NCBI GenBank assembly: GCA_007123015.1 | Contig: SKSL01000244.1 | Coordinates: forward strand, 1-8,613 | Length of the DNA: 8,613 nucleotides | Origin: Natronohydrobacter sp. | Lineage (GTDB): Bacteria > Pseudomonadota > Alphaproteobacteria > Rhodobacterales > Rhodobacteraceae | Direction: 5' to 3' | Shown: positions 1 to 6,574 of the stretch, one piece after another | How positions within the stretch are numbered: position 1 is the stretch's first letter | Layout of the letters: every line of letters begins with the position of its first letter | The notes under the pieces: generated by a model | What the model was told of the DNA's origin: nothing | The model's database searches: none | Seen by the model: only the letters and a program-made list of their open reading frames with translations | Translations under genes and position numbers: made by a program

Positions 1-183
1 GATGCGATCCGCCGTTCGCGCCTGAAGAAGAAGACTCTGTTCGAGATGGACCCGGATGAGGACGTGCTGGCCTGTCGCGTCGAATACATGCGGCTGGCCG
101 AGGCGCTTTACAATGGCACCGAGGCCATGAACCCCGCGCCCCTGCCTGACCGCGATATTTTCGAGCTGCTTGGATTTGACTGA
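1..183 (+). CDS. bchL: BchL, dark-operative protochlorophyllide reductase ATP-binding subunit (3' end only)
   Basis: Only the last 60 codons are present, in frame from base 1 to a TGA at 181-183; the 5' part lies outside the window. The visible C-terminus contains FEMDPDEDVLACRVEYMRLA and ends DRDIFELLGFD, the typical end of BchL. BchL is the NifH-like, [4Fe-4S]-carrying ATPase that feeds electrons to BchN-BchB in light-independent reduction of protochlorophyllide. The P-loop and cluster cysteines are upstream and cannot be checked here. The stop overlaps the start of bchM (TGATG), matching the bchL-bchM-lhaA order of Rhodobacter bch superoperons. The call rests on the C-terminal match plus this gene order. 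Confidence 0.9.
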   Translation, partial: DAIRRSRLKKKTLFEMDPDEDVLACRVEYMRLAEALYNGTEAMNPAPLPDRDIFELLGFD

Positions 184-857
184 TGCGCGATTTGATCACC
201 CCCACCAGCTATGACGCGACCCGCGCGCGTGTGGCGAGCTATTTTGACGGCACCGCGACCCGCGTCTGGGAGCGTCTGACCTCGGATGCGCCAGTGTCGC
301 GCATCCGCCAGACTGTGCGCGAAGGCCGCGACACGATGCGCGCGATGATGCTGGCGCAATTGCCCGAAGACTTGCGCGGTGCGCGGGTGCTCGATGCAGG
401 CTGCGGCACGGGTGCTGCCACGGCAGAACTGGCCGCGCGCGGGGCGGATGTGGTGGCGATTGATATTTCGCCCAAGCTGGTCGAGATCGCGGCCAAGCGC
501 CTGCCCGAAGGCTTGGCGGGCCGCGTAACCTTCCGCTCGGGCGACATGCTGGGCGCGACGCTGGGCCAGTTCGATCATGTCATCGCGATGGACAGTCTGA
601 TCTATTACACGCGGCCTGATCTGGAGGTTGCGCTGGGTGAGTTGAGCCAGCGTGCAGGCCAGATCGTCTTCACGCTGGCCCCGCGCACGCCGCTTCTGAT
701 GACCATGTGGCATGCAGGCCGCCTATTCCCGCGCGCGGACCGCTCGCCCACGATGATCCCCCATGATCATCGCCGGATCACTGTCGACGGGCTGTCCCGT
801 GTCGGCCGGGTGACGCGGGGTTTCTATATTTCTGAATGCCTTAAGGTGGTGTCATGA
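183..857 (+). CDS. bchM: BchM, Mg-protoporphyrin IX O-methyltransferase
   Basis: This 224-residue protein is a class I SAM-dependent methyltransferase. It transfers a methyl group to the ring-C propionate of Mg-protoporphyrin IX, giving the monomethyl ester that AcsF or BchE then cyclises. The SAM-binding motif I is VLDAGCGTG at about 69-77, followed by an acidic residue (AIDIS, D94) expected to hold the SAM ribose. The N-terminal stretch YFDGTATRVWERL (20-32) and the C-terminal GFYISECLKVV are typical of BchM, and the length is as in Rhodobacter. The ATG shares bases with the bchL stop and has no strong Shine-Dalgarno sequence, so translation is probably coupled to bchL. Its own stop overlaps the lhaA start by ATGA. 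Confidence 0.93.
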   Translation: MRDLITPTSYDATRARVASYFDGTATRVWERLTSDAPVSRIRQTVREGRDTMRAMMLAQLPEDLRGARVLDAGCGTGAATAELAARGADVVAIDISPKLVEIAAKRLPEGLAGRVTFRSGDMLGATLGQFDHVIAMDSLIYYTRPDLEVALGELSQRAGQIVFTLAPRTPLLMTMWHAGRLFPRADRSPTMIPHDHRRITVDGLSRVGRVTRGFYISECLKVVS

Positions 858-2290
858 TCATTCCCAAGGCCATGTTCAGCAAGATCGGCCTCAACTGGCT
901 GCCCTTCGCAGATGCGGCCTCGGAAGGCTTGCCGCTGCGCCAGATCCTGCGACTGTCCTTGTTCCAGGTCTCGGTGGGCATGGCGACGGTGCTGCTGCTT
1001 GGCACGCTGAACCGCGTGATGATCGTGGAACTGTCACTCGCCGCCTCGCTCGTGGCCTTCATGATCGCGCTGCCCGTGCTGATCGCGCCGTTCCGCGCGC
1101 TTCTGGGCTTCAAATCCGACAATCACCGCTCGGCCATTGGCTGGAAGCGCATCCCCTATCTGTGGTTCGGATCGCTCTGGCAATTCGGCGGGCTGGCGAT
1201 CATGCCTTTCGCGCTCTTGGTGCTGACCGGCGATGTGGTCCATGACGTGCCCTTCGCGGGCGAAGTCATTGCCGCGCTCGCCTTCCTGATGACCGGCTTC
1301 GGGCTGCATATGACCCAGACAGCGGGTATCGCGCTGGCGGCAGATCGGGCTGATGATGAAACCCGCCCGCGCGTCGTGGCGCTGCTTTACGTCACTTTCC
1401 TTGCGGGCATGGCGATTTCGGCGCTGATCGTCGGTTATTTGCTGCGCGATTTCAGTGACTTGCGCCTGATCCAGGTGGTGCAGGGCTGCGCAGTCTTTAC
1501 ACTGGCGCTGAATGTGATCGCGCTGTGGAAGCAGGAAAAGATCAAGCCGATGACGCGCGAAGAGCGCGAGGCCCCCAAACCCGCCTTCAAGGACGCATGG
1601 CGCGACTACATGTCAGGTGGTCAGGCCGGCCGGCTGCTGGCGGTCGTGTTCGTGGGCGGGCTGGCCTTCAACATGCAGGATGTGCTGCTGGAACCCTATG
1701 GCGGCGAAGTTCTTGGCCTGTCAGTTGCCGCGACCACCACATTGACCGCAGTCTGGGCTGTCGGCGCGCTGCTTGGCTTCTGGCTGGCCGCCAAATGGCT
1801 GGCACGTGGTATGGACCAGTTCCGCATGGCCGCGCGTGGTATTCTGGCGGGCATCTTCGCCTTCGCGGCCGTGATCTTCGCCGGACCCCTGCAATCGAGC
1901 TTCATCTTCTTCTCAGGCGCTTTCGGGATCGGCTTCGGGCTCGGCCTGTTTGCTGTTGCCACGCTGACCGCGGCGATGGAAATGCCCCGGCGCGGCATTG
2001 TCGGCGGGGGCATGGCGCTCGGGGCCTGGGGGGCGGCGCAGGCCACAGCGGCAGGGCTCGCCGTCGCACTTGGTGGCGGGATCCGCGACACAGTTCAAGG
2101 GCTGGCCAATGCCGGACATCTGGGCGAGGGTCTGATGACCCCCGATATCGGCTATTCCGTCGTCTATCATATCGAGATCGGGCTTTTGTTCCTGACCCTC
2201 ATTATTCTTGGCCCGCTGGTGCGGACCCGGATCTACGACCCCGCGCAAAATCGCAATCAACGGATCGGCCTGGCCGATTTCCCAACCTGA
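854..2290 (+). CDS. lhaA: LhaA, PucC-family light-harvesting 1 assembly protein
   Basis: This is a 478-residue polytopic membrane protein of the PucC/LhaA (BCH2) branch of the major facilitator superfamily, formerly ORF F1696 in Rhodobacter. In that family LhaA is needed for efficient assembly of the LH1 antenna, probably by handling bacteriochlorophyll or newly inserted antenna polypeptides. The sequence is dominated by long hydrophobic segments consistent with about 12 membrane helices. FADAASEGLPLRQILRLSLF near the N-terminus and the following GTLNRVMIVEL are characteristic. I chose the ATG at 854 because AAGG at 843-846 lies 7 bases upstream and the start forms an ATGA overlap with bchM; the next Met (872) lacks a properly spaced ribosome site. 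The bchM-lhaA-puhA order separates it from the pucC paralogue of puc operons. In R. capsulatus the puhA promoter lies inside this gene; I could not identify one here. Confidence 0.92.
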   Translation: MIIPKAMFSKIGLNWLPFADAASEGLPLRQILRLSLFQVSVGMATVLLLGTLNRVMIVELSLAASLVAFMIALPVLIAPFRALLGFKSDNHRSAIGWKRIPYLWFGSLWQFGGLAIMPFALLVLTGDVVHDVPFAGEVIAALAFLMTGFGLHMTQTAGIALAADRADDETRPRVVALLYVTFLAGMAISALIVGYLLRDFSDLRLIQVVQGCAVFTLALNVIALWKQEKIKPMTREEREAPKPAFKDAWRDYMSGGQAGRLLAVVFVGGLAFNMQDVLLEPYGGEVLGLSVAATTTLTAVWAVGALLGFWLAAKWLARGMDQFRMAARGILAGIFAFAAVIFAGPLQSSFIFFSGAFGIGFGLGLFAVATLTAAMEMPRRGIVGGGMALGAWGAAQATAAGLAVALGGGIRDTVQGLANAGHLGEGLMTPDIGYSVVYHIEIGLLFLTLIILGPLVRTRIYDPAQNRNQRIGLADFPT

Positions 2291-2295
2291 CCTTC

Positions 2296-2302
2296 AAGGA
2301 GG
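2296..2302 (+). promoter_or_regulatory. Ribosome binding site of puhA
   Basis: A perfect AAGGAGG ends 7 bases before the ATG at 2310. It decides the puhA start: the frame stays open upstream to 2208 inside lhaA, but only the Met at 2310 has this signal and gives the usual H-subunit N-terminus. It is the strongest ribosome site in the window, which fits a structural subunit needed in stoichiometric amounts. Confidence 0.85.
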
Positions 2303-2309
2303 ACACCCC

Positions 2310-3104
2310 ATGGATGCCCCATATGGCTGGATATTTTTCGGCAATTTCGACCTGGCTCTGATCTCGCTCTACATGTTCTGGATATTCTTTGCCGGGCTGA
2401 TCTATTACATCCAGCGCGAGAACCAGCGCGAAGGCTATCCGCTGGAAAACGAAGACGGCTCGCTGACCGAATCGAACCTGTCGACGCCAGAGCCCAAGAC
2501 CTTCATCCTGCCGCATGGCCGTGGCGAATACAAAGCCCCCAACTACGAGCGCGAAACCCGTGATCTCGCGCTGGCACCGACCTCGGGCGGCACGGGCTTT
2601 CCCTTCGCGCCCACGGGCAATGCGCTGAAAGACGGTGTGGGTCCGGCATCCTGGTCCGCGCGCCGCGATGAGGCCGAGCTTGACGGCCATGGTCATCCGA
2701 AGATCCAGCCGATGGCGAAAGTCGGCGAGTTTTCGGTCGCTGCGGGCCGTGATCCGCGCGGTCTGCCGATCATGTGCCATGACCGCAAGAGCCCCGGCAA
2801 GGTCAGCGATATGTGGGTCGATGTGCCCGAACAGCTGGTTCGTTATCTGGAAGTCACGCTTGACGATGGCGGCAAGCGGATGGTGCCCATGCCCATGGTC
2901 AAGATCAAATCGGACCGCGTGGTGGTGAATGCGCTCGATTCCGAGAGCTTCAAGGACATCCCCACCATCGCCTCGGATGCGCAGATCACCAAGCTCGAGG
3001 AAGACAAAGTCTCGGCCTATGTCGCTGGCGGCTATCTCTACACAGCCGACAAGCGCGCGTCAGAGTGGAAAGCGCTCTCGAAAGCTCTGTCAGAGCCGGT
3101 CTGA
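2310..3104 (+). CDS. puhA: PuhA, photosynthetic reaction centre H subunit
   Basis: This 264-residue protein is the H subunit of the type II reaction centre. One N-terminal membrane helix (about 13-33, in FGNFDLALISLYMFWIFFAG) anchors a cytoplasmic PRC-barrel domain that caps the L and M subunits and lines the proton path to the QB site. Family marks include IYYIQRENQREGYPLE after the helix, SVAAGRDPRGLPI (142-154), the barrel segment WVDVPEQLVRYLEVTL (169-184) and VSAYVAGGYLY near the end. E181 in RYLEV probably corresponds to the proton-path Glu173 of R. sphaeroides; that is my inference from the motif. Length is close to the usual ~260. It starts 19 bases after lhaA. A hairpin straddles its stop codon. 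Confidence 0.97.
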   Translation: MDAPYGWIFFGNFDLALISLYMFWIFFAGLIYYIQRENQREGYPLENEDGSLTESNLSTPEPKTFILPHGRGEYKAPNYERETRDLALAPTSGGTGFPFAPTGNALKDGVGPASWSARRDEAELDGHGHPKIQPMAKVGEFSVAAGRDPRGLPIMCHDRKSPGKVSDMWVDVPEQLVRYLEVTLDDGGKRMVPMPMVKIKSDRVVVNALDSESFKDIPTIASDAQITKLEEDKVSAYVAGGYLYTADKRASEWKALSKALSEPV

Positions 3105-3117
3105 GCGGCCCTCTGAC
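3089..3117 (+). other. Intercistronic hairpin straddling the puhA stop codon
   Basis: GTCAGAG (3089-3095) pairs with CTCTGAC (3111-3117). After a two-base bulge (3109-3110), CCG (3096-3098) pairs with CGG (3106-3108) around a 7-base loop. The loop contains the puhA TGA. No T-run follows, so this does not look like an intrinsic terminator. It more likely forms a 3' end or protects the puhA segment of a longer message. Confidence 0.55.
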
Positions 3118-3148
3118 GATACGACCATAAAAAACAAGGAACCGACCC

Positions 3149-3787
3149 ATGTCACATGATGATTTCGCCTTTGAACCCGTGAAGGGATTGCCAGAACGGC
3201 CCCCGGAACATGAAATCATCTTGTGGCAGGGCCGGCCTGACACGTTTGCGCTCGCGCGTGAATCCTTCAAGATTACCTGGATCACTGTCTATTTCGCGGG
3301 TGTCGTTTTCTGGCGGGCCTCGGTCGGGGCAGCAGATGCCGGGCTTGCGGGCGCTGTGGCCTTCGGCTTGCCCTATGTCGGTCTGTGGCTGGCGGCGATT
3401 GCCGTGATCTTCACGCTTGCGACCATCATCGCGCGCACAACTGTCTATACAGTCACCTCGGCCCGCGTCGCCATGCGGATCGGCGCGGCGCTGACTGTCA
3501 CGCTCAACCTGCCGTTTCGCCAGATTGCCCGCGCGGATCTGGTCACGCGCCGCAATGGCACGGGCACCATCGCGTTGGAGACCCTGGGCGAGACCAAGTT
3601 TTCCTACCTGATCCTTTGGCCGCATTGCCGCCCCGGCCATGTGCGCGTGACCAAACCGGCGCTGCGCTGCATCCCGGACGCGGCCCGCGTGGCCGAAATC
3701 ATCGCAGAAGCTGCCGAAACGCGGCTGGCACAACCTGTCATTGAACGCCAGAGCGCGCCTGCGGGCGATCTGGTCGCTGCCGAATAA
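3149..3787 (+). CDS. puhB: PuhB, photosynthetic complex (reaction centre) assembly protein
   Basis: A 212-residue membrane protein matching PuhB (orf214 of R. capsulatus). In that organism PuhB promotes reaction-centre assembly, and its loss lowers reaction-centre levels and secondarily LH1. The N-terminus LPERPPEHEIILWQGRP (14-30) is typical. Hydrophobic segments lie at about 42-58, 65-78 and 80-95. A region resembling a bacterial pleckstrin-like domain follows (TTVYTVTSARVAMRIG, 97-112, with NLPFRQI). The family-like LWPHCRPGHVRVTKPALRCI is at about 156-175. The ATG at 3149 has AAGGA at 3136-3140, 8 bases upstream. The gap from puhA is 44 bases and includes part of the hairpin; puhC follows after 12 bases, so puhB and puhC are almost certainly co-transcribed. 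Confidence 0.9.
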   Translation: MSHDDFAFEPVKGLPERPPEHEIILWQGRPDTFALARESFKITWITVYFAGVVFWRASVGAADAGLAGAVAFGLPYVGLWLAAIAVIFTLATIIARTTVYTVTSARVAMRIGAALTVTLNLPFRQIARADLVTRRNGTGTIALETLGETKFSYLILWPHCRPGHVRVTKPALRCIPDAARVAEIIAEAAETRLAQPVIERQSAPAGDLVAAE

Positions 3788-3799
3788 GGGGGCTTTGTC

Positions 3800-4267
3800 A
3801 TGCCGATGCAACCTTCGCCCAATTTCAAGCGTACTGACAATAACGACATGATCCCCATCGGGCTGGTGCGCGCCATGTTCGCCCTGCCAGTCGCAGCGCT
3901 GCTGCTGGTGGCCTATGCCAGCCTGACAGATCGCCCCCAAGTCGCTGTGCCCGATAACGGTGCCATTTCCGAAAGCTGGAGCATCAGCCTTGTGGGCCAT
4001 GATGCGCAAGCGGTCACAGTTCTGGACGCCGAAGGCAACCTGATAGCTGACATGGATCATGGCGGCTTTGTCACAGTCATCCAGAATGGGCTTATGACAA
4101 TGCGCCGGCGTCACGGGATCGACCCGACGCTGCCGCTGGAAATCGTCCGGTTCGAGAATGGTCGCATGGCCGCAATCGACCCGCTTACAAATTACCGTGT
4201 CGAGCTGTCACAGTTCGGCGGGGATAACCAGGCCGCATTCGAACGGCTGCTGACAAAACTGAACTAA
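3800..4267 (+). CDS. puhC: PuhC, photosynthetic complex assembly protein
   Basis: A 155-residue protein matching PuhC (162 residues in R. capsulatus), which is needed for normal assembly or organisation of the reaction centre-LH1 core complex. One membrane helix lies at about 18-41 (IPIGLVRAMFALPVAALLLV is its core), preceded by a short polar N-terminus. The remaining ~110 residues are probably periplasmic. The segment VLDAEGNLIADMDHGGFVTV, then RRRHGIDPTLPLEIVRFENG and LTNYRVELSQFG, follow the PuhC pattern. AAGGGGG (3786-3792), overlapping the puhB stop, lies 7 bases before the ATG at 3800; the second Met at 3806 is less well placed. The next gene starts 35 bases downstream. Confidence 0.88.
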   Translation: MPMQPSPNFKRTDNNDMIPIGLVRAMFALPVAALLLVAYASLTDRPQVAVPDNGAISESWSISLVGHDAQAVTVLDAEGNLIADMDHGGFVTVIQNGLMTMRRRHGIDPTLPLEIVRFENGRMAAIDPLTNYRVELSQFGGDNQAAFERLLTKLN

Positions 4268-4302
4268 GCTGAACCAAGACCAAAAAACCAAGGGAAAAAT
4301 CA

Positions 4303-4599
4303 ATGTCACTCTTCTCCAGAAAGGTCGAACAGGTGCCCTGCACTGTCGAAGTCTCGCACCGTTTTGAAGCCTTGCATGCCCATGTGCGGTTCAATGACGG
4401 CTCAGTCGTGCATCCCGGTGATGAAGTCCTGGTCCAGGGCCCGCCGGTACTGGCGGCCTGGGGCGAGGTCATCAGCGAAGATCGCACGGCCACCATCACC
4501 CGCGCCACAGCGCTTGAGCGTCTGTGGACGCGGTTGACGGGCGATTTCGAATTCATGGAACTCTGTGAGTTCTCTTTCTCAGAGGAGATGAGCGTATGA
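4303..4599 (+). CDS. bciE: BciE, auxiliary subunit of the O2-dependent Mg-protoporphyrin ester cyclase
   Basis: A 98-residue soluble protein with no signal peptide or membrane helix. It carries VHPGDEVLVQGPP (37-49) in a probable small beta-rich fold, followed by a helical-looking stretch and an acidic C-terminus. Size and position directly before acsF, with an ATGA overlap, match the R. sphaeroides protein (rsp_6110) named BciE and shown there to be required for the AcsF cyclase in alphaproteobacteria. My assignment rests on position, length and overall resemblance recalled from memory, not on an alignment; older annotation would call it hypothetical. AAGGGA at 4290-4295 lies 7 bases before the ATG. 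The tight overlap suggests equal production of the two cyclase partners. Confidence 0.82.
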   Translation: MSLFSRKVEQVPCTVEVSHRFEALHAHVRFNDGSVVHPGDEVLVQGPPVLAAWGEVISEDRTATITRATALERLWTRLTGDFEFMELCEFSFSEEMSV

Positions 4600-5690
4600 A
4601 CATGCATGCCACCACCCATGAAGAACTGGCCGCTGAAATCGGCGAGCAGTTCGACACAGACGCCATGGCGCAGGAATCGACCCTGCTGAACCCGCGTTTC
4701 TACACCACGGATTTCGACGAGCTGGACCGCATCGACGTGACACCCGTGCGTGCCGAATGGGACAAGCTGATCGGTCAGATGAAATCGGACCCCAACAAGG
4801 GCCATTTCAAGAAGAACGAAGACTGGGACACAGTCGATTGGGACAATATGGATCCCAAGCTCAAGCGCGAATTCATCGACTTTCTGGTGTCCAGCTGCAC
4901 GGCCGAATTTTCGGGCTGCGTGCTCTACAAGGAAATGAAGCGCCGTGGCAACAACCCCGATATTTGCGAGCTGTTCAATTACATGGCCCGTGACGAAGCG
5001 CGGCATGCCGGTTTCATCAATGACGCGCTGCGCGAGGCCGGTGTCGCGGTGAATCTGGGCTTTCTGACCAAGGCAAAGAAATACACCTATTTCCGGCCCA
5101 AATTCATCTATTACGCCACTTACCTTTCCGAAAAGATTGGCTATGCGCGCTACATCACGATCTATCGGCATCTCGAACAGCACCCCGAAAAACGCTTCCA
5201 CCCGATCTTCAAATGGTTCAAGGAATGGTGCAATGACGAGTTCAGCCATGGCGAAGCCTTCGCGCTGCTGATGCGCACGGATCCGAAGCTGACGGAGAGT
5301 TTTGTCAACAAGCTCTGGATCCGCTTCTTCCTGACGGCTGTGTTCTCGACCATGTATGTGCGCGACCATGCGCGGCCCGCCTTCCACGAAGCGCTGGGGG
5401 TCGATATCGACTGGTATGACCAGGAAGTCTTCCGCAAGACCGGCGAGATCGCGAAACAGGTCTTCCCGATGGAGCTGGATATCGACCATCCGCGCTGGAT
5501 GCCGAACCTCAAGCGGATGGAACGTGCGTTCCGCAAGATGGAAGCGGCTGAAAAACAAGGCGGGATTGGCGGCAAGCTGGCGAAGCTGGGCGCGATGAGT
5601 TCGGCCGCGCTGGCTTTTGCGGCGATCTACACGATACCGGTCAAGAAAAGCACCCCGCCCGCTTCGGTCCGTCTGGAACCGGCTTACTGA
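4596..5690 (+). CDS. acsF: AcsF, O2-dependent Mg-protoporphyrin IX monomethyl ester (oxidative) cyclase
   Basis: This 364-residue diiron enzyme forms the fifth (isocyclic) ring of bacteriochlorophyll, turning Mg-protoporphyrin IX monomethyl ester into divinyl protochlorophyllide with O2 and reductant. Iron-ligand motifs are visible: E104 in TAEFSG, E134-x2-H137 in ARDEARH, and E215-x2-H218 in NDEFSHGE; E179 in YLSEK is a likely further ligand. Length fits the ~350-residue family. A hydrophobic stretch near the end (about 333-349) may attach it to the membrane. AGAGGAG (4581-4587), inside bciE, lies 8 bases before the ATG. BchM makes its substrate earlier in the same cluster. The O2-independent alternative, the radical-SAM enzyme BchE, is not in this window. 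A palindromic repeat follows its stop. Confidence 0.96.
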   Translation: MNMHATTHEELAAEIGEQFDTDAMAQESTLLNPRFYTTDFDELDRIDVTPVRAEWDKLIGQMKSDPNKGHFKKNEDWDTVDWDNMDPKLKREFIDFLVSSCTAEFSGCVLYKEMKRRGNNPDICELFNYMARDEARHAGFINDALREAGVAVNLGFLTKAKKYTYFRPKFIYYATYLSEKIGYARYITIYRHLEQHPEKRFHPIFKWFKEWCNDEFSHGEAFALLMRTDPKLTESFVNKLWIRFFLTAVFSTMYVRDHARPAFHEALGVDIDWYDQEVFRKTGEIAKQVFPMELDIDHPRWMPNLKRMERAFRKMEAAEKQGGIGGKLAKLGAMSSAALAFAAIYTIPVKKSTPPASVRLEPAY

Positions 5691-5693
5691 TCC

Positions 5694-5722
5694 GTAAGGT
5701 GCGTGCTGAGCACGCACCCTAC
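5694..5722 (+). repeat. Palindromic repeat-like element after acsF
   Basis: GGTGCGTGCT (5698-5707) and AGCACGCACC (5709-5718) form a near-perfect palindrome about a central G. It extends outward to GTA (5694-5696) and TAC (5720-5722) with one mismatch (5697/5719). As RNA this gives a stem of about 8 bp with a CTGAG loop, plus the outer pairs. It sits 3 bases after the acsF stop and has no T-run. It looks like an extragenic palindromic (REP-like) unit or an mRNA-stabilising hairpin; only one copy is visible in the window. Confidence 0.6.
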
Positions 5723-5732
5723 CCCCAACCAC

Positions 5733-5737
5733 AGGAG
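5733..5737 (+). promoter_or_regulatory. Ribosome binding site of puhE
   Basis: AGGAG ends 7 bases before the ATG at 5745. It decides the start: the frame is open back to a GTG at 5703, but that codon lies inside the palindrome, has no ribosome site and would add 14 residues atypical of PuhE. Confidence 0.7.
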
Positions 5738-5744
5738 AGCGCCC

Positions 5745-6545
5745 ATGTTCGAGACCCCCTGGATCGCCGCACTCGCTGCGCTCTTCCTGTGGTGGTTTGC
5801 GACCGGCATCCTGCTGTGGCGCGTCCATAGCGCCGACAAAGGCGGCCCCGATCAGCATATCTGGTCGGTCCTGCTGTCCATGCCCCTGCTCGCGGCAGGC
5901 GCGCTGGGCGTCAATGCGACCCTGGCCGAGGCCAGCCCGCAGAATGTCTGGCTGGCCTTCCTGTCGGCCCTCGCGCTTTGGGGCTGGGTCGAACTCGCCT
6001 TTCTGTCAGGCGTCATCACAGGCCCCAACACGCGCCCCTGCCCGCCTGCACTCAGCCCGCAAGACCGCTTCTGGGCCGCCTTCCGCACTGTCGCCTGGCA
6101 TGAATTCCTGCTCTTTGCGATCCTCTGCGCATTGATCGCCGCGTCAATCGGCGCTGAGAACAAATTCGCGCTCTGGACCTTCCTGGTCCTTTTCGCCGCC
6201 CGCATCTCGGCCAAACTGAACCTGTATCTTGGCGTGCCGCGCATCAACACGGATTTCCTGCCCAAACCGCTTGCGCATCTGTCCAGCTATTTCCGCCAGG
6301 GCCCGATCAGCGGCTTCTTCCCGCTCTCGGTGACACTTCTCGCGCTGGCCGTCGGCTGCTTTCTCGAACGCCTCTGGCGCGCGCATGGCGCGGCCGATCA
6401 AGGTGCCATCATCGGCTTCACGCTTCTGTCCATGCTCACGGCGCTCGCGCTTCTGGAACATTGGTTCATGGTCTGGCGCGTGCGCGACGACAAACTCTGG
6501 CGCTGGATGATCCCGGCGCAAACATCGAAACACCCGAAAACATGA
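5745..6545 (+). CDS. puhE: PuhE, photosynthetic complex assembly-associated membrane protein (DUF3623)
   Basis: A 266-residue polytopic membrane protein of the PuhE family (orf274 in R. capsulatus). Work in R. capsulatus linked PuhE to the shift from aerobic to phototrophic growth and to modulation of bacteriochlorophyll production; its biochemical activity is unknown. Hydrophobic segments lie at about 7-25, 38-60, 68-92, 115-136, 141-153, 190-206 and 222-245. The family-like stretches WGWVELAFLSGVITGPN (79-95) and LNLYLGVPRINTDFLPKPL (158-176) are present. It begins 54 bases after acsF, past the palindrome. Its TGA overlaps an ATG at 6542 that could start hemA, though a better hemA start lies 29 bases beyond the stop. 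A role between pigment supply and complex assembly fits its place. Confidence 0.9.
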   Translation: MFETPWIAALAALFLWWFATGILLWRVHSADKGGPDQHIWSVLLSMPLLAAGALGVNATLAEASPQNVWLAFLSALALWGWVELAFLSGVITGPNTRPCPPALSPQDRFWAAFRTVAWHEFLLFAILCALIAASIGAENKFALWTFLVLFAARISAKLNLYLGVPRINTDFLPKPLAHLSSYFRQGPISGFFPLSVTLLALAVGCFLERLWRAHGAADQGAIIGFTLLSMLTALALLEHWFMVWRVRDDKLWRWMIPAQTSKHPKT

Positions 6546-6562
6546 CCACAAAAAACAAGACC

Positions 6563-6568
6563 GAGGGG
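6563..6568 (+). promoter_or_regulatory. Ribosome binding site of hemA
   Basis: GAGGGG ends 6 bases before the ATG at 6575. This favours that start over the ATG at 6542, which overlaps the puhE stop (ATGA) and would add 11 residues before the usual ALA-synthase N-terminus. Confidence 0.6.
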
Positions 6569-6574
6569 ATCCCA

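Noticed and set aside
2208..2309. Upstream extension of puhA by 34 residues
   Set aside because: It lies inside lhaA, has no ribosome site, and the AAGGAGG at 2296-2302 points to the Met at 2310, which gives the normal H-subunit N-terminus.
1525..2361. A 278-codon + strand frame inside lhaA running into puhA
   Set aside because: Out of frame with lhaA, Arg/Gly/Ala-rich with no hydrophobic pattern or motif; a frame shadow.
3152..4114. A 320-codon minus-strand open frame opposite puhB and puhC
   Set aside because: Antisense to clear family members; its composition (rich in Arg, His, Gln and Asp) is typical of a shadow frame.
4185..5858. A 557-codon open frame on the minus strand opposite puhC-bciE-acsF-puhE
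   Set aside because: It runs antisense to four well-supported genes and has no recognisable domain. Long antisense frames are common opposite high-GC genes with G/C-rich third positions.
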